Of a DNA stretch of 64,000 bases, positions 16,322 to 25,593 are shown in pieces (positions within the stretch are counted from its first letter, which is position 1; each line of letters begins with the position of its first letter). The position numbers were made by a program, and so were the translations under genes. The notes under the pieces were generated by a model. The model did not search any database and had not been told where the DNA came from. It was given only the letters and a program-made list of their open reading frames with translations. Source of the stretch: Methylococcales bacterium (GTDB taxonomy: Bacteria; Pseudomonadota; Gammaproteobacteria; Methylococcales; Methylomonadaceae); contig JAPLRZ010000037.1 of assembly GCA_026398895.1 (NCBI GenBank), forward strand, positions 1-64,000, in the 5' to 3' direction.

Positions 16322-17203
16322 TCAGTCATTAAAGCCTAGACTTTGTAAGGCACGCTCATTATCTGACCAACCTTTTTTAACTTTAACCCATAATTCCAGA
16401 TGAACTTTTTGACCAATCAGTTTTTCTATATCGATGCGAGCATCGATGCCAACTTTTTTTAACATCTCGCCGTCTTTGCCGATAACAATATTTTTTTGGC
16501 TCAGTCGTTCTACCCAAATGATGGCGTAGATTTTAGTAATACGCGGTTTTTCTTCATAGCGTTCTATTTCAACCGTGATTTCATAAGGCAATTCTGCCCC
16601 TAAACGGCGGGTGAGTTTTTCGCGGACAATTTCAGCGGCTAAAAAGCGTTCTGGGCGGTCGGTGATTTGATCTTCAGGATAAATTAAGCCAGCTTCTGGC
16701 AATAATTGCATAATTAAACTTTCCAGCAAGTCCAGATTTGTGCCTTTTAAAGCTGAAATAGGTACTAGCTGTTTAAAGGGAAAGCGATGCTGTGCGGTGG
16801 CAAAAAACGCTAGGATTTTTTCTTTATCTTGGACTTTATCGACTTTATTGACTGCAAGAATCACAGGCAAGCCCGCTTGCTCCAGTTTTTTGAAAATGAC
16901 TTCATCGTATTCATGCCACGATAAACCATCAATCAACCAGACAATTACATCGACACCTAAGAGTGTCGTTTCTGCTGTGCGGTTTAGATAACGATTTAAT
17001 GCCCGTTTTTCATTGTCGTGCATACCTGGGGTATCCATATAAATGGCTTGCCCTGCTTCGGTAGTATTAATGCCTAAAATGCGATGACGGGTGGTTTGCG
17101 GTTTACGCGAAGTAATGCTGATTTTTTGTTTCAGCAAATGATTCATCAGGGTTGATTTACCCACATTGGGACGACCGATTAAGGCGACAAAACCGCAATT
17201 CAT
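16322..17203 (-). CDS. era: GTPase Era
   Basis: A 293-residue ribosome-assembly GTPase that binds the 3' end of 16S rRNA and supports 30S maturation. The G motifs are complete: GRPNVGKST (G1), the switch-I Thr in PQTTRHR, DTPGMH (G3), NKVDK (G4) and SALKGTN (G5). The C-terminal KH domain has [13 protein letters not shown] (residues about 245-257). The start overlaps the rnc stop (ATGA), so translation is coupled to RNase III as in many proteobacteria. Confidence 0.96.
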   Translation of the reverse strand: MNCGFVALIGRPNVGKSTLMNHLLKQKISITSRKPQTTRHRILGINTTEAGQAIYMDTPGMHDNEKRALNRYLNRTAETTLLGVDVIVWLIDGLSWHEYDEVIFKKLEQAGLPVILAVNKVDKVQDKEKILAFFATAQHRFPFKQLVPISALKGTNLDLLESLIMQLLPEAGLIYPEDQITDRPERFLAAEIVREKLTRRLGAELPYEITVEIERYEEKPRITKIYAIIWVERLSQKNIVIGKDGEMLKKVGIDARIDIEKLIGQKVHLELWVKVKKGWSDNERALQSLGFND

Positions 17204-17883
17204 TGCTTATCCTCATTTAATAATTGGAGCATTTGCTCTGCTGCTGATTGCTCGGCTTTTTTTCTGGAAATACCCGTACCCATAACCGTTTTTGCAATTA
17301 ATGGTACGGTACACTGAACCTTAAAGGTTTGTTCATGTGCCAGCCCAGACATGGTGATTAACTCATAGTCAGGCAAGTCCATTTTTTTGGCTTGCATCAG
17401 CTCTTGCAATTGAGTTTTTGGGTCTTTTTGCCAATTATCTAACGATAATAATGCTAGTTTTTCTGCAAATAATTGAGCTATCCATTGCTGACAAGCAGCT
17501 ACACCTTGATCGATGAATAATGCAGCTATGACAGCTTCTAGCGCGTCTGACAAAATAGAATCACGACGAAAACCACCGCTTTTCAGCTCGCCTGAACCTA
17601 GCAACAAATAATCTCCTAGCTGATACTGTCTTGCCAGTTTTGCTAAGGTACTTTGATTCACTAAACTGGCTCGGAGGCGACTTAATACACCTTCTGGGGC
17701 AGTTGGAAAGCGTTGATAGAGTTGCTCTGCAATAACAAATCCTAAAATTGAATCACCCAAAAACTCTAGGCGTTCATTATTTTTTGCACTGGCACTGCGA
17801 TGAGTTAAAGCCGTCACAAAAATCTCAGGGGAATTAAAGGTTAATCCTAGTTTTTTGCATAAGACTTCTGGTTTTTTTATCAC
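17200..17883 (-). CDS. rnc: Ribonuclease III
   Basis: A 227-residue double-strand-specific endoribonuclease that processes rRNA precursors and structured mRNAs. The signature NERLEFLGDSIL (residues about 36-47) and the second acidic motif SDALEAVIAALFIDQG (about 112-127) supply the metal-binding acids. The C-terminal dsRNA-binding domain (residues about 150-225) begins with DPKTQLQELMQA and ends GISRKKAEQSAAEQML. It is in the lepB-DUF4845-rnc-era order usual for gammaproteobacteria. Confidence 0.96.
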   Translation of the reverse strand: MIKKPEVLCKKLGLTFNSPEIFVTALTHRSASAKNNERLEFLGDSILGFVIAEQLYQRFPTAPEGVLSRLRASLVNQSTLAKLARQYQLGDYLLLGSGELKSGGFRRDSILSDALEAVIAALFIDQGVAACQQWIAQLFAEKLALLSLDNWQKDPKTQLQELMQAKKMDLPDYELITMSGLAHEQTFKVQCTVPLIAKTVMGTGISRKKAEQSAAEQMLQLLNEDKQ

Positions 17884-17894
17884 GAATTACCGAC

Positions 17895-18272
17895 CTATTT
17901 TCCAATATCCGTAGTATCGTCAAATTCGACTAAAATGCTGGCATTTCCTATCACTTGTTTGACTACTTCATACCTAATGTGTATTTTTGTAGTTCCAGTA
18001 TCTTCTCTGGTAATAGTGACATTGTCTTTAGTGACGGCCTCAACATTATTAATACCCAGTATTTTAAATAATCTAGTATTAAGTTGTTCAGGGCTTTCGT
18101 TTTTCGCTTCAGGAATTTGTTTAATTGACTCTAACGCACCTGTCACTTTACTGTGTTCCATGTAAATAGGTGTAATGTTGAGAGCCAACAAGAACATAGA
18201 AATAACAACGATAGCGACACAAGACATTGAAATCAGTGTCATGCCTTGTTGTTTTTTGAGTGATGGTTTCAT
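17895..18272 (-). CDS. DUF4845 protein
   Basis: A 125-residue protein that begins KPSLKKQQGMTLISM and has one transmembrane helix (residues about 15-37), somewhat like a pilin N-terminus. The rest is a small extracytoplasmic domain (ITPIYMEHSKVTGALESI, then VEAVTKDNVTI and VVKQVIGNASILVEFD). The ATG at 18272 has GGAG seven bases upstream; a TTG at 18284 overlaps that site and is unlikely. DUF4845 normally lies between lepB and rnc. Its function is unknown, although position and topology hint at a link to secretion. Confidence 0.87.
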   Translation of the reverse strand: MKPSLKKQQGMTLISMSCVAIVVISMFLLALNITPIYMEHSKVTGALESIKQIPEAKNESPEQLNTRLFKILGINNVEAVTKDNVTITREDTGTTKIHIRYEVVKQVIGNASILVEFDDTTDIGK

Positions 18273-18301
18273 TTTTTTCTCCAAACAATTTAAAAAAAAT
18301 A

Positions 18302-19078
18302 TTATTGCAATACTGTTCCGATGCGATTCAGCCCTACACCTTTATCTTGCCAGTCCCAGCTCATCCAGATAAAAAAGGCTTTACCGACTAAATTTTCTTC
18401 GGGTACAAAGCCCCAATAGCGACCATCATTGCTATTATCACGATTGTCACCCATCACAAAATAATGTCCTTCAGGGACAACATAAACACCTTCTGCTGAT
18501 GATGCGTCATGTCTAATAAGAATAGTGTGTTTTACGCCAGTTAAATCTTCCTGCAATTGTTCAGCCCCTGTCATATCTTCACCTTGTCCAACACCGTGGT
18601 ACGAACCTAATGATTGGTAGTTGACAGCTTGATCATTGACATAAAGTTTTTTATTGTCATAAGTAATTTTATCACCAGGTAAGCCAATCACCCGCTTAAT
18701 ATAATCAACCGTGGGGTCTTTAGGATAACGAAATACTACAATATCACCGCGTGCGGGTTTACCCAGTTCAATTATCTTAGTATTAAATACGGGTAACCGT
18801 ATGCCATAAGTAAATTTATTCACCAGAATAAAATCACCGATTAATAGCGTTGGCATCATTGAAGCAGAAGGAATGCGAAACGGCTCAGCTAAAAACGAGC
18901 GTAACAGTAACACGATCAACACCACAGGAAAAAAAGACCGCGCATACTCAACAGCCCACGGTTCATTGGCTTCATCAAACTCGCGCTGTTGGGATTTAAG
19001 GAACAGCAAATAACCACCCCAAACTATCCCCGTCACAATAGTTGCTACCAACAAAAAAAAGGAAAAATCAAAATCCAT
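18302..19078 (-). CDS. lepB: Signal peptidase I
   Basis: A 258-residue membrane protease that removes signal peptides from secreted proteins. Two N-terminal transmembrane helices are followed by the periplasmic catalytic domain. The nucleophile Ser is in PSASMMPTLLIGDF (residues about 70-83) and the general-base Lys in DYIKRVIGLPGDKI (about 125-138). Later conserved boxes are VMGDNRDNSNDGRYWGFV and LVGKAFFIWMSWD. It lies in the lepA-lepB-DUF4845-rnc-era-pdxJ operon. Confidence 0.95.
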   Translation of the reverse strand: MDFDFSFFLLVATIVTGIVWGGYLLFLKSQQREFDEANEPWAVEYARSFFPVVLIVLLLRSFLAEPFRIPSASMMPTLLIGDFILVNKFTYGIRLPVFNTKIIELGKPARGDIVVFRYPKDPTVDYIKRVIGLPGDKITYDNKKLYVNDQAVNYQSLGSYHGVGQGEDMTGAEQLQEDLTGVKHTILIRHDASSAEGVYVVPEGHYFVMGDNRDNSNDGRYWGFVPEENLVGKAFFIWMSWDWQDKGVGLNRIGTVLQ

Positions 19079-19119
19079 AACTGTCCTAATAGTAATAATT
19101 ATTAGAGATGCTTATTTAG

Positions 19120-19151
19120 TGACCGCCAGTCCTTTAAAGGACTGCCAGTCA
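19120..19151. repeat. Palindromic repeat C, copy 1 (lepA-lepB gap)
   Basis: A near-perfect palindrome centred on CCTTTAAAGG with outer GACTG(G)CAGTC arms. Copies occur at 49293-49325 and, each split by mobile repeat B, at 51005-51226 and 60060-60322. Confidence 0.75.
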
Positions 19152-19170
19152 TATTCAAATCTAAAAAACT

Positions 19171-20970
19171 CTATTCTTTATTCAATTGCAATACCGCTAA
19201 AAATGCCTCTTGAGGTATTTCAATATTGCCCACTTGTTTCATGCGTTTTTTACCGTCTTTTTGTTTCTGTAATAATTTTTTCTTGCGGCTAATATCTCCG
19301 CCATAACATTTTGCCGTAACATCTTTACGCATCGCTTTAACGGTAGAACGGGCGATAATTTTAGAACCAATCGCCGCTTGAATTGCCACTTCATACATCT
19401 GCTTTGGAATCAAATCTTTCATTTTTTCGACTAATGCTCGACCGCGTGTCAGGCTTAAATCTTTATGCACAATAATGGATAAGGCATCGATTTTTTCTGC
19501 ATTAATTAACACATCCAACTTTACCAAATCAGCTTCTTGAAAGCGTAAAAACTCATAATCAAACGAGGCAAAACCACGACTGACCGATTTTAAACGATCA
19601 AAGAAATCCAGCACCACTTCACTGAGCGGTAGCTCATAATGTAACGATACTTGACCTGCGACATACTGCATATCTTTTTGTACGCCACGTTTTTCGATAC
19701 ACAGAGTAATCACATTACCCAAATACGCTTGTGGCACTAAAATATTGGCACGAATAATCGGCTCACGAATTTCTTTCATCGTGCCGTTTTCGGGTAATTT
19801 AGCAGGATTATCAACCATGAGAATCTCATTCGTTTGGGTGATGACTTCATAGATAACCGTCGGCGCAGTGGTGATTAAGTCCACATTATATTCACGCTCC
19901 AACCGCTCCTGCACGATTTCCATGTGCAGCATACCCAAAAAGCCACAGCGAAAACCAAAACCCAAGGCTTGCGAGGTTTCAGGTTCAAACTGTAAGGCGG
20001 CATCGTTTAAATTTAATTTATTCAGAGCTTCACGCAAATTTTCATAATCATCGGAACTAACAGGATACAAACCTGCAAACACGCGTGGTTGTACCCGTTC
20101 AAAACCTATTAAAGGTTCAGCCGCTGGTTTATCCGTCCAAGTAATGGTATCGCCGACAGGTGCGCCGAAAATATCCTTAATTCCTGCGACTACATAACCC
20201 ACTTCACCCGTGTTTAAGCTATCCCGTTCCAAACGCTTAGGGGTGAATACACCGACGGTTTCAGCGATAAACGACTTACCCGTAGACATGATGGTAATTT
20301 TTTGTTTGCGTTTGATGCTGCCATGAACAATACGCACCAACGACACTACGCCCAAATAACTGTCGAACCATGAATCAATAATTAGAGCTTGCAAAGGGCC
20401 GTCGATATTACCTTGAGGTGGTGGTATTTTAAGCACCAATTGCTCTAAGACATCATGAACGCCTAAGCCCGTTTTCGCGCTAATCATCAAGGCTTCATCG
20501 GCGGGAATACCAATCACTTCTTCGATTTCCGCCAGCACTCGTTCAGGTTCAGCCGACGGCAAATCAATTTTATTCAACACAGGCACAACTTCCAGCCCTT
20601 GTTCAATCGCCGTATAACAATTCGCCACACTTTGCGCTTCCACACCTTGCGCGGCATCCACCACCAATAATGCGCCTTCGCAAGCCGCTAACGAACGTGA
20701 GACTTCATAGGAGAAATCAACATGACCAGGTGTGTCAATGAAATTAAGCTGATAGGTTTCGCCGTCCTTAGCTTTAAAATCCAGCGTCACACTTTGGGCT
20801 TTAATAGTAATGCCACGCTCACGTTCAATATCCATCGAATCAAGCACTTGTGCAGACATTTCGCGGTTAGTGAGTCCGCCGCAAAGTTGAATAAAACGGT
20901 CAGCCAGCGTTGATTTGCCATGATCGATATGCGCGATAATGGAGAAGTTACGAATATGTTTTAAATCCAC
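19171..20970 (-). CDS. lepA: Elongation factor 4 (LepA)
   Basis: A 599-residue translational GTPase, matching the usual family length. G motifs: [14 protein letters not shown] (residues about 11-24), [15 protein letters not shown] and NKIDLP. The domain order of EF4 follows: domain II, the EF-G-like domains III and V with [12 protein letters not shown]-type sequence, and the unique C-terminal domain with [27 protein letters not shown]4 acts on stalled or misassembled ribosomes. It heads the operon containing lepB. Confidence 0.97.
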   Translation of the reverse strand: MDLKHIRNFSIIAHIDHGKSTLADRFIQLCGGLTNREMSAQVLDSMDIERERGITIKAQSVTLDFKAKDGETYQLNFIDTPGHVDFSYEVSRSLAACEGALLVVDAAQGVEAQSVANCYTAIEQGLEVVPVLNKIDLPSAEPERVLAEIEEVIGIPADEALMISAKTGLGVHDVLEQLVLKIPPPQGNIDGPLQALIIDSWFDSYLGVVSLVRIVHGSIKRKQKITIMSTGKSFIAETVGVFTPKRLERDSLNTGEVGYVVAGIKDIFGAPVGDTITWTDKPAAEPLIGFERVQPRVFAGLYPVSSDDYENLREALNKLNLNDAALQFEPETSQALGFGFRCGFLGMLHMEIVQERLEREYNVDLITTAPTVIYEVITQTNEILMVDNPAKLPENGTMKEIREPIIRANILVPQAYLGNVITLCIEKRGVQKDMQYVAGQVSLHYELPLSEVVLDFFDRLKSVSRGFASFDYEFLRFQEADLVKLDVLINAEKIDALSIIVHKDLSLTRGRALVEKMKDLIPKQMYEVAIQAAIGSKIIARSTVKAMRKDVTAKCYGGDISRKKKLLQKQKDGKKRMKQVGNIEIPQEAFLAVLQLNKE

Positions 20971-21238
20971 GGTGTTTTTAAGGGTAGTGAGGTTCTAAGA
21001 GGTTACGCTAAGCGGTTTGGCTCAGTATAATTTGAAAAGGAGTGCATTATAACAGACACACGACACTTAGCTTAGATTGTTTGTTTCAATCATAAAGTGA
21101 CATCACGCAGTGTCGCAATAAGCGAATATCACCCTGAAAGGGTATAATAGAGATCAACGGTGGCTCTGTGAATAGTAGACACTGAAAACAGGAACTTAGT
21201 GACACAAGCATCTCAGTGTCAAAATTCGGATAAAGCCA

Positions 21239-21607
21239 ATGCAAGCACAGATACTCAAAACCCCAGAAAGTTATGAATATTACTTTGAAGAAGGCTGTTT
21301 TATTTTAGAATTATCCAACACCGCGCAAGACCCACAGCTATCTATTGCCAGAGCGCGGCTTAAAACAGGCAAGAGTACCCGTTTGCATCGTTTAAGCAAT
21401 CTGGTTGAACGCTATGTGATTCTGTCAGGACAAGGCAGTGTTGAAGTGGCTGAGTTACCCGCACAAACCGTCAACGTGGGCAATGTCGTCATCATTCCGC
21501 CGCACTGCGCACAAAAAATCACCAACACAGGCGAAGACGATTTAGTTTTTCTCGCGCTCTGCACGCCGCGTTTTGAAAAACAGTTTTATGAAGATATAGA
21601 CGATTAG
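21239..21607 (+). CDS. Cupin domain protein (mannose-6-phosphate isomerase-like)
   Basis: A 122-residue single-domain cupin. Motif 1 corresponds to GKSTRLHRLSNLVERYVILSG (residues about 44-64) and motif 2 to VNVGNVVIIPPHCAQKITN (about 79-97). The metal ligands are incomplete relative to canonical cupins: one His near residue 50, one Glu near 58 and one His near 91. It resembles the cupin half of mannose-6-phosphate isomerases. The substrate is unknown. The preceding 240 bases contain several short GTGACA/TGTCAC motifs and a TATAAT box at 21143. Confidence 0.78.
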   Translation: MQAQILKTPESYEYYFEEGCFILELSNTAQDPQLSIARARLKTGKSTRLHRLSNLVERYVILSGQGSVEVAELPAQTVNVGNVVIIPPHCAQKITNTGEDDLVFLALCTPRFEKQFYEDIDD

Positions 21608-21682
21608 TCGTATCGATTGGGTTGCCGCTTTTTAGCACCTAATCTAAAACTAATCAACCACCTCAATCTACTGGAGAAGAAC

Positions 21683-22012
21683 ATGAAAAACATACTTATC
21701 GCTTCAATGATGGTTTTATTAACAGGTTGTTCAACAATCGCCCCGTCACAAACCTATCGCCCCGCCAATTACGCAGGTACTGCTTGGGACATAGCGGGTG
21801 AAATAGATGATTCGACCGATATGGTTGTCATTAAAATAAACAATGAAATCGTCATTACCCACTATCTTTCCACATGGACAGGTGACGGAGAATTCAGTAG
21901 TGTTTATAAAGGAAAAACAGTCACCGCCTCGTGCATGACCGACGGCACCGATACAACCCATTGCTTCGTTTTCATCAATGGCGAAAAAGCGGCAACCTTG
22001 ACGTTTGACTAG
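21683..22012 (+). CDS. Small lipoprotein, unknown
   Basis: A 109-residue protein starting at 21683, where GGAGAAGAAC precedes the ATG. The lipobox LLTGC (Cys at residue about 15) predicts an outer- or inner-membrane lipoprotein. The remaining domain is beta-rich (DMVVIKINNEIVITHYLS, then VTASCMTDGT..THCFVFINGEKAATLTFD) and has a Cys pair that may form a disulfide. I do not recognise a family. The last codons and downstream hairpin are duplicated 2.1 kb away, just after lpxI. Confidence 0.72.
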   Translation: MKNILIASMMVLLTGCSTIAPSQTYRPANYAGTAWDIAGEIDDSTDMVVIKINNEIVITHYLSTWTGDGEFSSVYKGKTVTASCMTDGTDTTHCFVFINGEKAATLTFD

Positions 22013-22059
22013 GTAATCCTTATCACATCGTTCTCTCGCAAGGTGGGAACGGTGTAATA
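21971..22059. repeat. Direct repeat, copy 1: lipoprotein 3' end plus terminator
   Basis: This segment (INGEKAATLTFD, the stop, then an imperfect hairpin around GTTCTC/GGGAAC and a T-run) is repeated with about 80-85 percent identity by eye at 24069-24153. The two copies flank lpxD and lpxI. Confidence 0.8.
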
Positions 22060-22156
22060 TTTTTGCTTCTGCATGTGCCTATTGAATGATGGTCAGATTT
22101 AGAGGTGATATTAATGAACCCCCTGCACTGAAACGAATTATAGGAACAAATAGATT

Positions 22157-23218
22157 ATGAAAGCTATGAAACTCTCCGAGCTATCTTCTTATCTTGAACA
22201 ACAAGGTTTCCCGAATACGATTGATGGTAATCAGGAACTCAATATTGTCGGTGTGAATACCCTACACGAAGCAAAAGCGGGCGAAATTAGTTTTCTTGCC
22301 AATATAAAATATCGAGAGCAATTATTTGATACCCACGCATCGGCAGTTATTGTCAATCATGAAGACAGTAAGCCAGACAGCTTAACGGTCATCCGTTGCG
22401 CTGATCCTTATGGCGCGTTAGCCGCAACCGTGATTGGTATTCATGGTGTGCGTCAACATCCACAATGGGGCATAGATGAAAGAACGCAAATTGCCAACTC
22501 CGCAAAAATTGGCGCAAATGCCAATATTGCGCCGTTTGTGACGATTGATGAGCAAGTGGTGATTGGCGATAACGTAACCTTGTATTCTGGCTGTTATATT
22601 GGTTATGGCGCGGTGTTGGGTGATAACGTCACTTTATATCCAAATGTCGTGGTTTATGATGGTAGCAAAATCGGTAATCGGGTGAGTTTACACGCGGGTA
22701 CGGTCATCGGACAGGATGGATTAGGTTATGCCCTAGTTGGTGGACGATGGATGAAAATTCCGCAAGCAGGCTGGGCAGTGGTTGAAGATGATGTCGATAT
22801 GGGCGCGAACTGTGCTATTGATAGAGCGACATTAGGTCAAACGCGCATAGGTGAAGGCACTAAATTCAGTGATGCCGTGGTGATTGGACACGGTACAAAA
22901 GTCGGTAAACACAATATGTATGTTGCTCAAGTCGGTTTAGCAGGTTCAGTTAATGTAGGCGATCATGTCACAATGGCAGGACAAGTCGGTGTCGCTGGTC
23001 ATTTAAACATTGGCGATAACGTCACCATCGGTGCGAAATCAGGTATCTGGAGTGATTTGGAAGCCAATGAACGCTATTTTGGCGTTCCCGCGTTTAAATG
23101 GAAACAATTTTGGCGGCAAGTCGCGGCAATGAAAGAAATGCCAGACGCATTGCGCAAATTACGCAAACTGGAAAAAGAAATTGAAACCTTAAAAGCGCAG
23201 TTAAAAAACGATGAGTGA
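22157..23218 (+). CDS. lpxD: UDP-3-O-(3-hydroxyacyl)glucosamine N-acyltransferase
   Basis: A 353-residue left-handed beta-helix acyltransferase, the third step of lipid A synthesis. The N-terminal uridine-binding domain (LSELSSYLEQQGF, then AGEISFLANIKY) is followed by hexapeptide repeats (residues about 100-320). The catalytic His lies in DAVVIGHGTKVGKHNMYVAQVG (about 237-258). A C-terminal helix (MKEMPDALRKLRKLEKEI) packs the trimer. ATGs at 22157 and 22166 are both usable; AGGA lies upstream. It is not in the common bamA-lpxD-fabZ-lpxA cluster but overlaps lpxI by eight bases. Confidence 0.95.
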   Translation: MKAMKLSELSSYLEQQGFPNTIDGNQELNIVGVNTLHEAKAGEISFLANIKYREQLFDTHASAVIVNHEDSKPDSLTVIRCADPYGALAATVIGIHGVRQHPQWGIDERTQIANSAKIGANANIAPFVTIDEQVVIGDNVTLYSGCYIGYGAVLGDNVTLYPNVVVYDGSKIGNRVSLHAGTVIGQDGLGYALVGGRWMKIPQAGWAVVEDDVDMGANCAIDRATLGQTRIGEGTKFSDAVVIGHGTKVGKHNMYVAQVGLAGSVNVGDHVTMAGQVGVAGHLNIGDNVTIGAKSGIWSDLEANERYFGVPAFKWKQFWRQVAAMKEMPDALRKLRKLEKEIETLKAQLKNDE

Positions 23219-24065
23219 ATCTAATACTTTGGCAGTTATCGCTGGCGCGGGAAAATTCCCCGTCATGGTCATTGAAGGCGCGAAACAACACGGCTTGCGC
23301 GTTGTCGTGTTAGGCTTAAAAGAAATTGCCGATGCCAGTTTAGCCGACATTGCCGACGAATTTTATTGGGTCGCACCCTTACGTTTAAATGAATGGCTGA
23401 AACGTTTACACCAAGTCGGTGCAAAACAAGCGGTCATGGCAGGGTATGTACAGAAAAAGAATATGTTTCGCCGCTTTGGTATTTTAAGTTTTTTACCTGA
23501 CCGCCTATTTTTAAAACTCTGGTTTAAAGATATTCCCGACAAACGCAATGACACGGTACTCACCGCCGTTGCCAATTTACTCTCACAGCACGGCGTTGAG
23601 CTTCAAGACGTAACCCGCTACTGCCCGTCGGTACTCGCACCTAGTGGTGTGTTAGGGGCAGAAAGAATCAATGCCAACTTACGCCGTGATATTCAATTTG
23701 CGTGGGGCATTGCCAAAGAAATGGGCAGATTAGACATAGGTCAATCCATCGCGGTGAAAAATGGCGAAATCATTGCCGTAGAAGCCATTGAAGGCACGGA
23801 TATGATGATTGAACGCGCAGGACAACTCTGTAAAAACGGCGGCTGGACATTGCTTAAAGTCGCTAAACCCAATCAGGATATGCGTTTTGATGTGCCGACC
23901 ATAGGCATCAATACCATTGAAAATTTACATAAAAACGGCGCAGGCGCGTTAATCGTTGAAGCCGATAAAACAGTGATTGTCGATATGCAGGACGTAATTG
24001 CCTTGGCTAATCAATATCGTATAGTCTTCGCCGCCATTGACCACGCATCATCCATAAGCGACTAG
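23211..24065 (+). CDS. lpxI: UDP-2,3-diacylglucosamine pyrophosphatase LpxI (DUF1009)
   Basis: A 284-residue enzyme that cleaves UDP-2,3-diacylglucosamine to lipid X and UMP, functionally replacing LpxH. The family pattern is clear: AVIAGAGKFPVMVIEGAKQHG at the N-terminus, KQAVMAGYVQKKNMF (residues about 73-87), and in the C-terminal half AVKNGEIIAVEAIEGTD, LLKVAKPNQDMRFDVPTIG and AGALIVEADKTVIVD. LpxI is typical of alphaproteobacteria and several other groups; many gammaproteobacteria use LpxH. The start overlaps the lpxD stop. lpxB, the next pathway step, is separated from it by the ATPase cassette. Confidence 0.93.
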   Translation: MSESNTLAVIAGAGKFPVMVIEGAKQHGLRVVVLGLKEIADASLADIADEFYWVAPLRLNEWLKRLHQVGAKQAVMAGYVQKKNMFRRFGILSFLPDRLFLKLWFKDIPDKRNDTVLTAVANLLSQHGVELQDVTRYCPSVLAPSGVLGAERINANLRRDIQFAWGIAKEMGRLDIGQSIAVKNGEIIAVEAIEGTDMMIERAGQLCKNGGWTLLKVAKPNQDMRFDVPTIGINTIENLHKNGAGALIVEADKTVIVDMQDVIALANQYRIVFAAIDHASSISD

Positions 24066-24068
24066 ATT

Positions 24069-24153
24069 TCCATCAATGGCGAAAAAGCCGTAACTTTGAC
24101 GTTTGACTAGATAATCCTTAGCACATTGTTCCCACGAAATGAGGGAACAATAT
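24069..24153. repeat. Direct repeat, copy 2: lipoprotein-tail fragment with perfect hairpin
   Basis: Starting three bases after the lpxI stop, this encodes INGEKAVTLTFD and a stop, the tail of the lipoprotein at 21683. A perfect 9-bp hairpin follows: ATTGTTCCC (24125-24133) and GGGAACAAT (24143-24151). Compared with the copy at 22029, paired bases have changed together (C-G to T-A), which supports a conserved stem. It forms the left boundary of the ATPase cassette. Confidence 0.75.
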
Positions 24154-24180
24154 ATTGGAAAATTTTTTAAAGAGAATAGT

Positions 24181-25593
24181 ATGAAAATTGATGTAAAAGT
24201 CAAAAATTTGGGAAGAATTAAAGAAGCAGAATTTAAAGTTCGCCCAATAACAGTAATTACTGGTTCTAATGGTACGGGTAAAAGTTTTTTTACTAAATCG
24301 CTTTATTCTATTTTAAATGTTGTTAATAAAAATGTTTATTATGAATCCATTAACAAAACAATTAGACAGCTTCAACTACAACTTTCAAGTTTTACTGGCA
24401 CTATTACTTATCCAAGTACAAATGATGTCTATAATATCAACAAAATTGAATCATTATTAAAAATATTACAGAATGAACTTAATGAGGCAAGTGGATGGAA
24501 GATTAATGATTTTTTAGCTTTTACAGAATCAAAGTTAGATAGTGCAAAAAAAATTCAATATCACTATTCATCGTATCTCAATGAGTTAAAAAGTAAACCC
24601 TCAAAAATAAACTCGGTTGCCAGTATTTCTAATACTATTAATAAAACATTAAATCTATTAATAACTCAACTGAATACAGCATCAAATCTTAGTGGTAACC
24701 TTATCAATGAAAATATAGGAAATGAATTAAAAGATAATTTTCAAATTTCATCCTTGAATGAATTAATTAGTTTCGGTGAAATTTCAGCAGAAATTTCAGT
24801 TGAAAGTTTTTTACATGCTAGCGAAAATTTGCTAAATATAAAATTCTCTGATAAAGATGGTTTTCTGGAATTAGGGGCTAATTTTATTGACGAAGTTGCA
24901 AGTTTATCTAGTGTTGTTTTTTTTGAATCACCCGCCTACTGGAAAGTTAGAGATGCTCTAAAGTTAGCAAAAGACAATCCAAATATTCCTGTCTTTCTTA
25001 GAAAAAAGAATAACGACATTTTAACAGGTGTTCCTAAATATTTTTATGATTTAGATACCCTGTTACGCCTTAAAACTAAAACGTCTAGTAGTTTTAAAGA
25101 AATAGCTAATTCATTAGAAAAAACATTAGGTGGCGAATTTATTTTTGAAGGTGATGAATTATTTTTTAAAGACAATCAAACAGGACGAAAAATATCAAAA
25201 CATCTTGTTTCTTTTGGGATGACTAATTTAGGTATGATTCAAGCTTTATTAAAATATAATATTATTACCAAAGGTTCGTTTGTATTTATTGATGAACCTG
25301 AAACTAATTTACATCCTGATTGGCAAGTTATTTTAATGAATGTGTTATTAGAATTATCCGATAAAGGGGTTAATGTTGTTATAGCTACTCACAGCGTTGA
25401 AATATTAAAATCTATAGAAGTTGGTATTAAAAAACGAGCAGATGATGATATAAACGACTTCCTTTCAGTTCATTTTGTTGATATAGATGGTTTGTTATTT
25501 GAGTTTGAAAGTAATAATTCTAAACAGCAGTTAATAGAAGCAAGAAGCCTATTAAATTCAGTCTATGAAAGACTTTATTTTAGTGGATTGTAA
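24181..25593 (+). CDS. OLD/AAA_15-like AAA family ATPase (cassette 1, gene A)
   Basis: A 470-residue SMC/ABC-type ATPase. It opens MKIDVKVKNLGRIKEAEF, the usual start of OLD-like ATPases, and has Walker A TGSNGTGKS (residues about 26-34). A long helical insertion (about 50-330) follows. The signature-like region SFGMTNLGMIQAL, Walker B FVFIDEPETNLHP and H-loop IATHSVEIL (about 345-425) come next. There is no C-terminal Toprim nuclease domain, unlike full-length OLD proteins, so the effector may be the next gene. It is strikingly AT-rich: two hand-counted lines give 13 and 15 G+C in 60, against 29 in 60 in lpxB. This suggests acquisition. The start at 24181 is chosen over 24139, which lies inside the hairpin. 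Confidence 0.85.
   Translation: MKIDVKVKNLGRIKEAEFKVRPITVITGSNGTGKSFFTKSLYSILNVVNKNVYYESINKTIRQLQLQLSSFTGTITYPSTNDVYNINKIESLLKILQNELNEASGWKINDFLAFTESKLDSAKKIQYHYSSYLNELKSKPSKINSVASISNTINKTLNLLITQLNTASNLSGNLINENIGNELKDNFQISSLNELISFGEISAEISVESFLHASENLLNIKFSDKDGFLELGANFIDEVASLSSVVFFESPAYWKVRDALKLAKDNPNIPVFLRKKNNDILTGVPKYFYDLDTLLRLKTKTSSSFKEIANSLEKTLGGEFIFEGDELFFKDNQTGRKISKHLVSFGMTNLGMIQALLKYNIITKGSFVFIDEPETNLHPDWQVILMNVLLELSDKGVNVVIATHSVEILKSIEVGIKKRADDDINDFLSVHFVDIDGLLFEFESNNSKQQLIEARSLLNSVYERLYFSGL

Noticed and set aside
24139-24180. Upstream start for the cassette-1 ATPase
   Set aside because: That ATG lies in the loop of the hairpin; the protein from 24181 begins with the usual OLD-like N-terminus.
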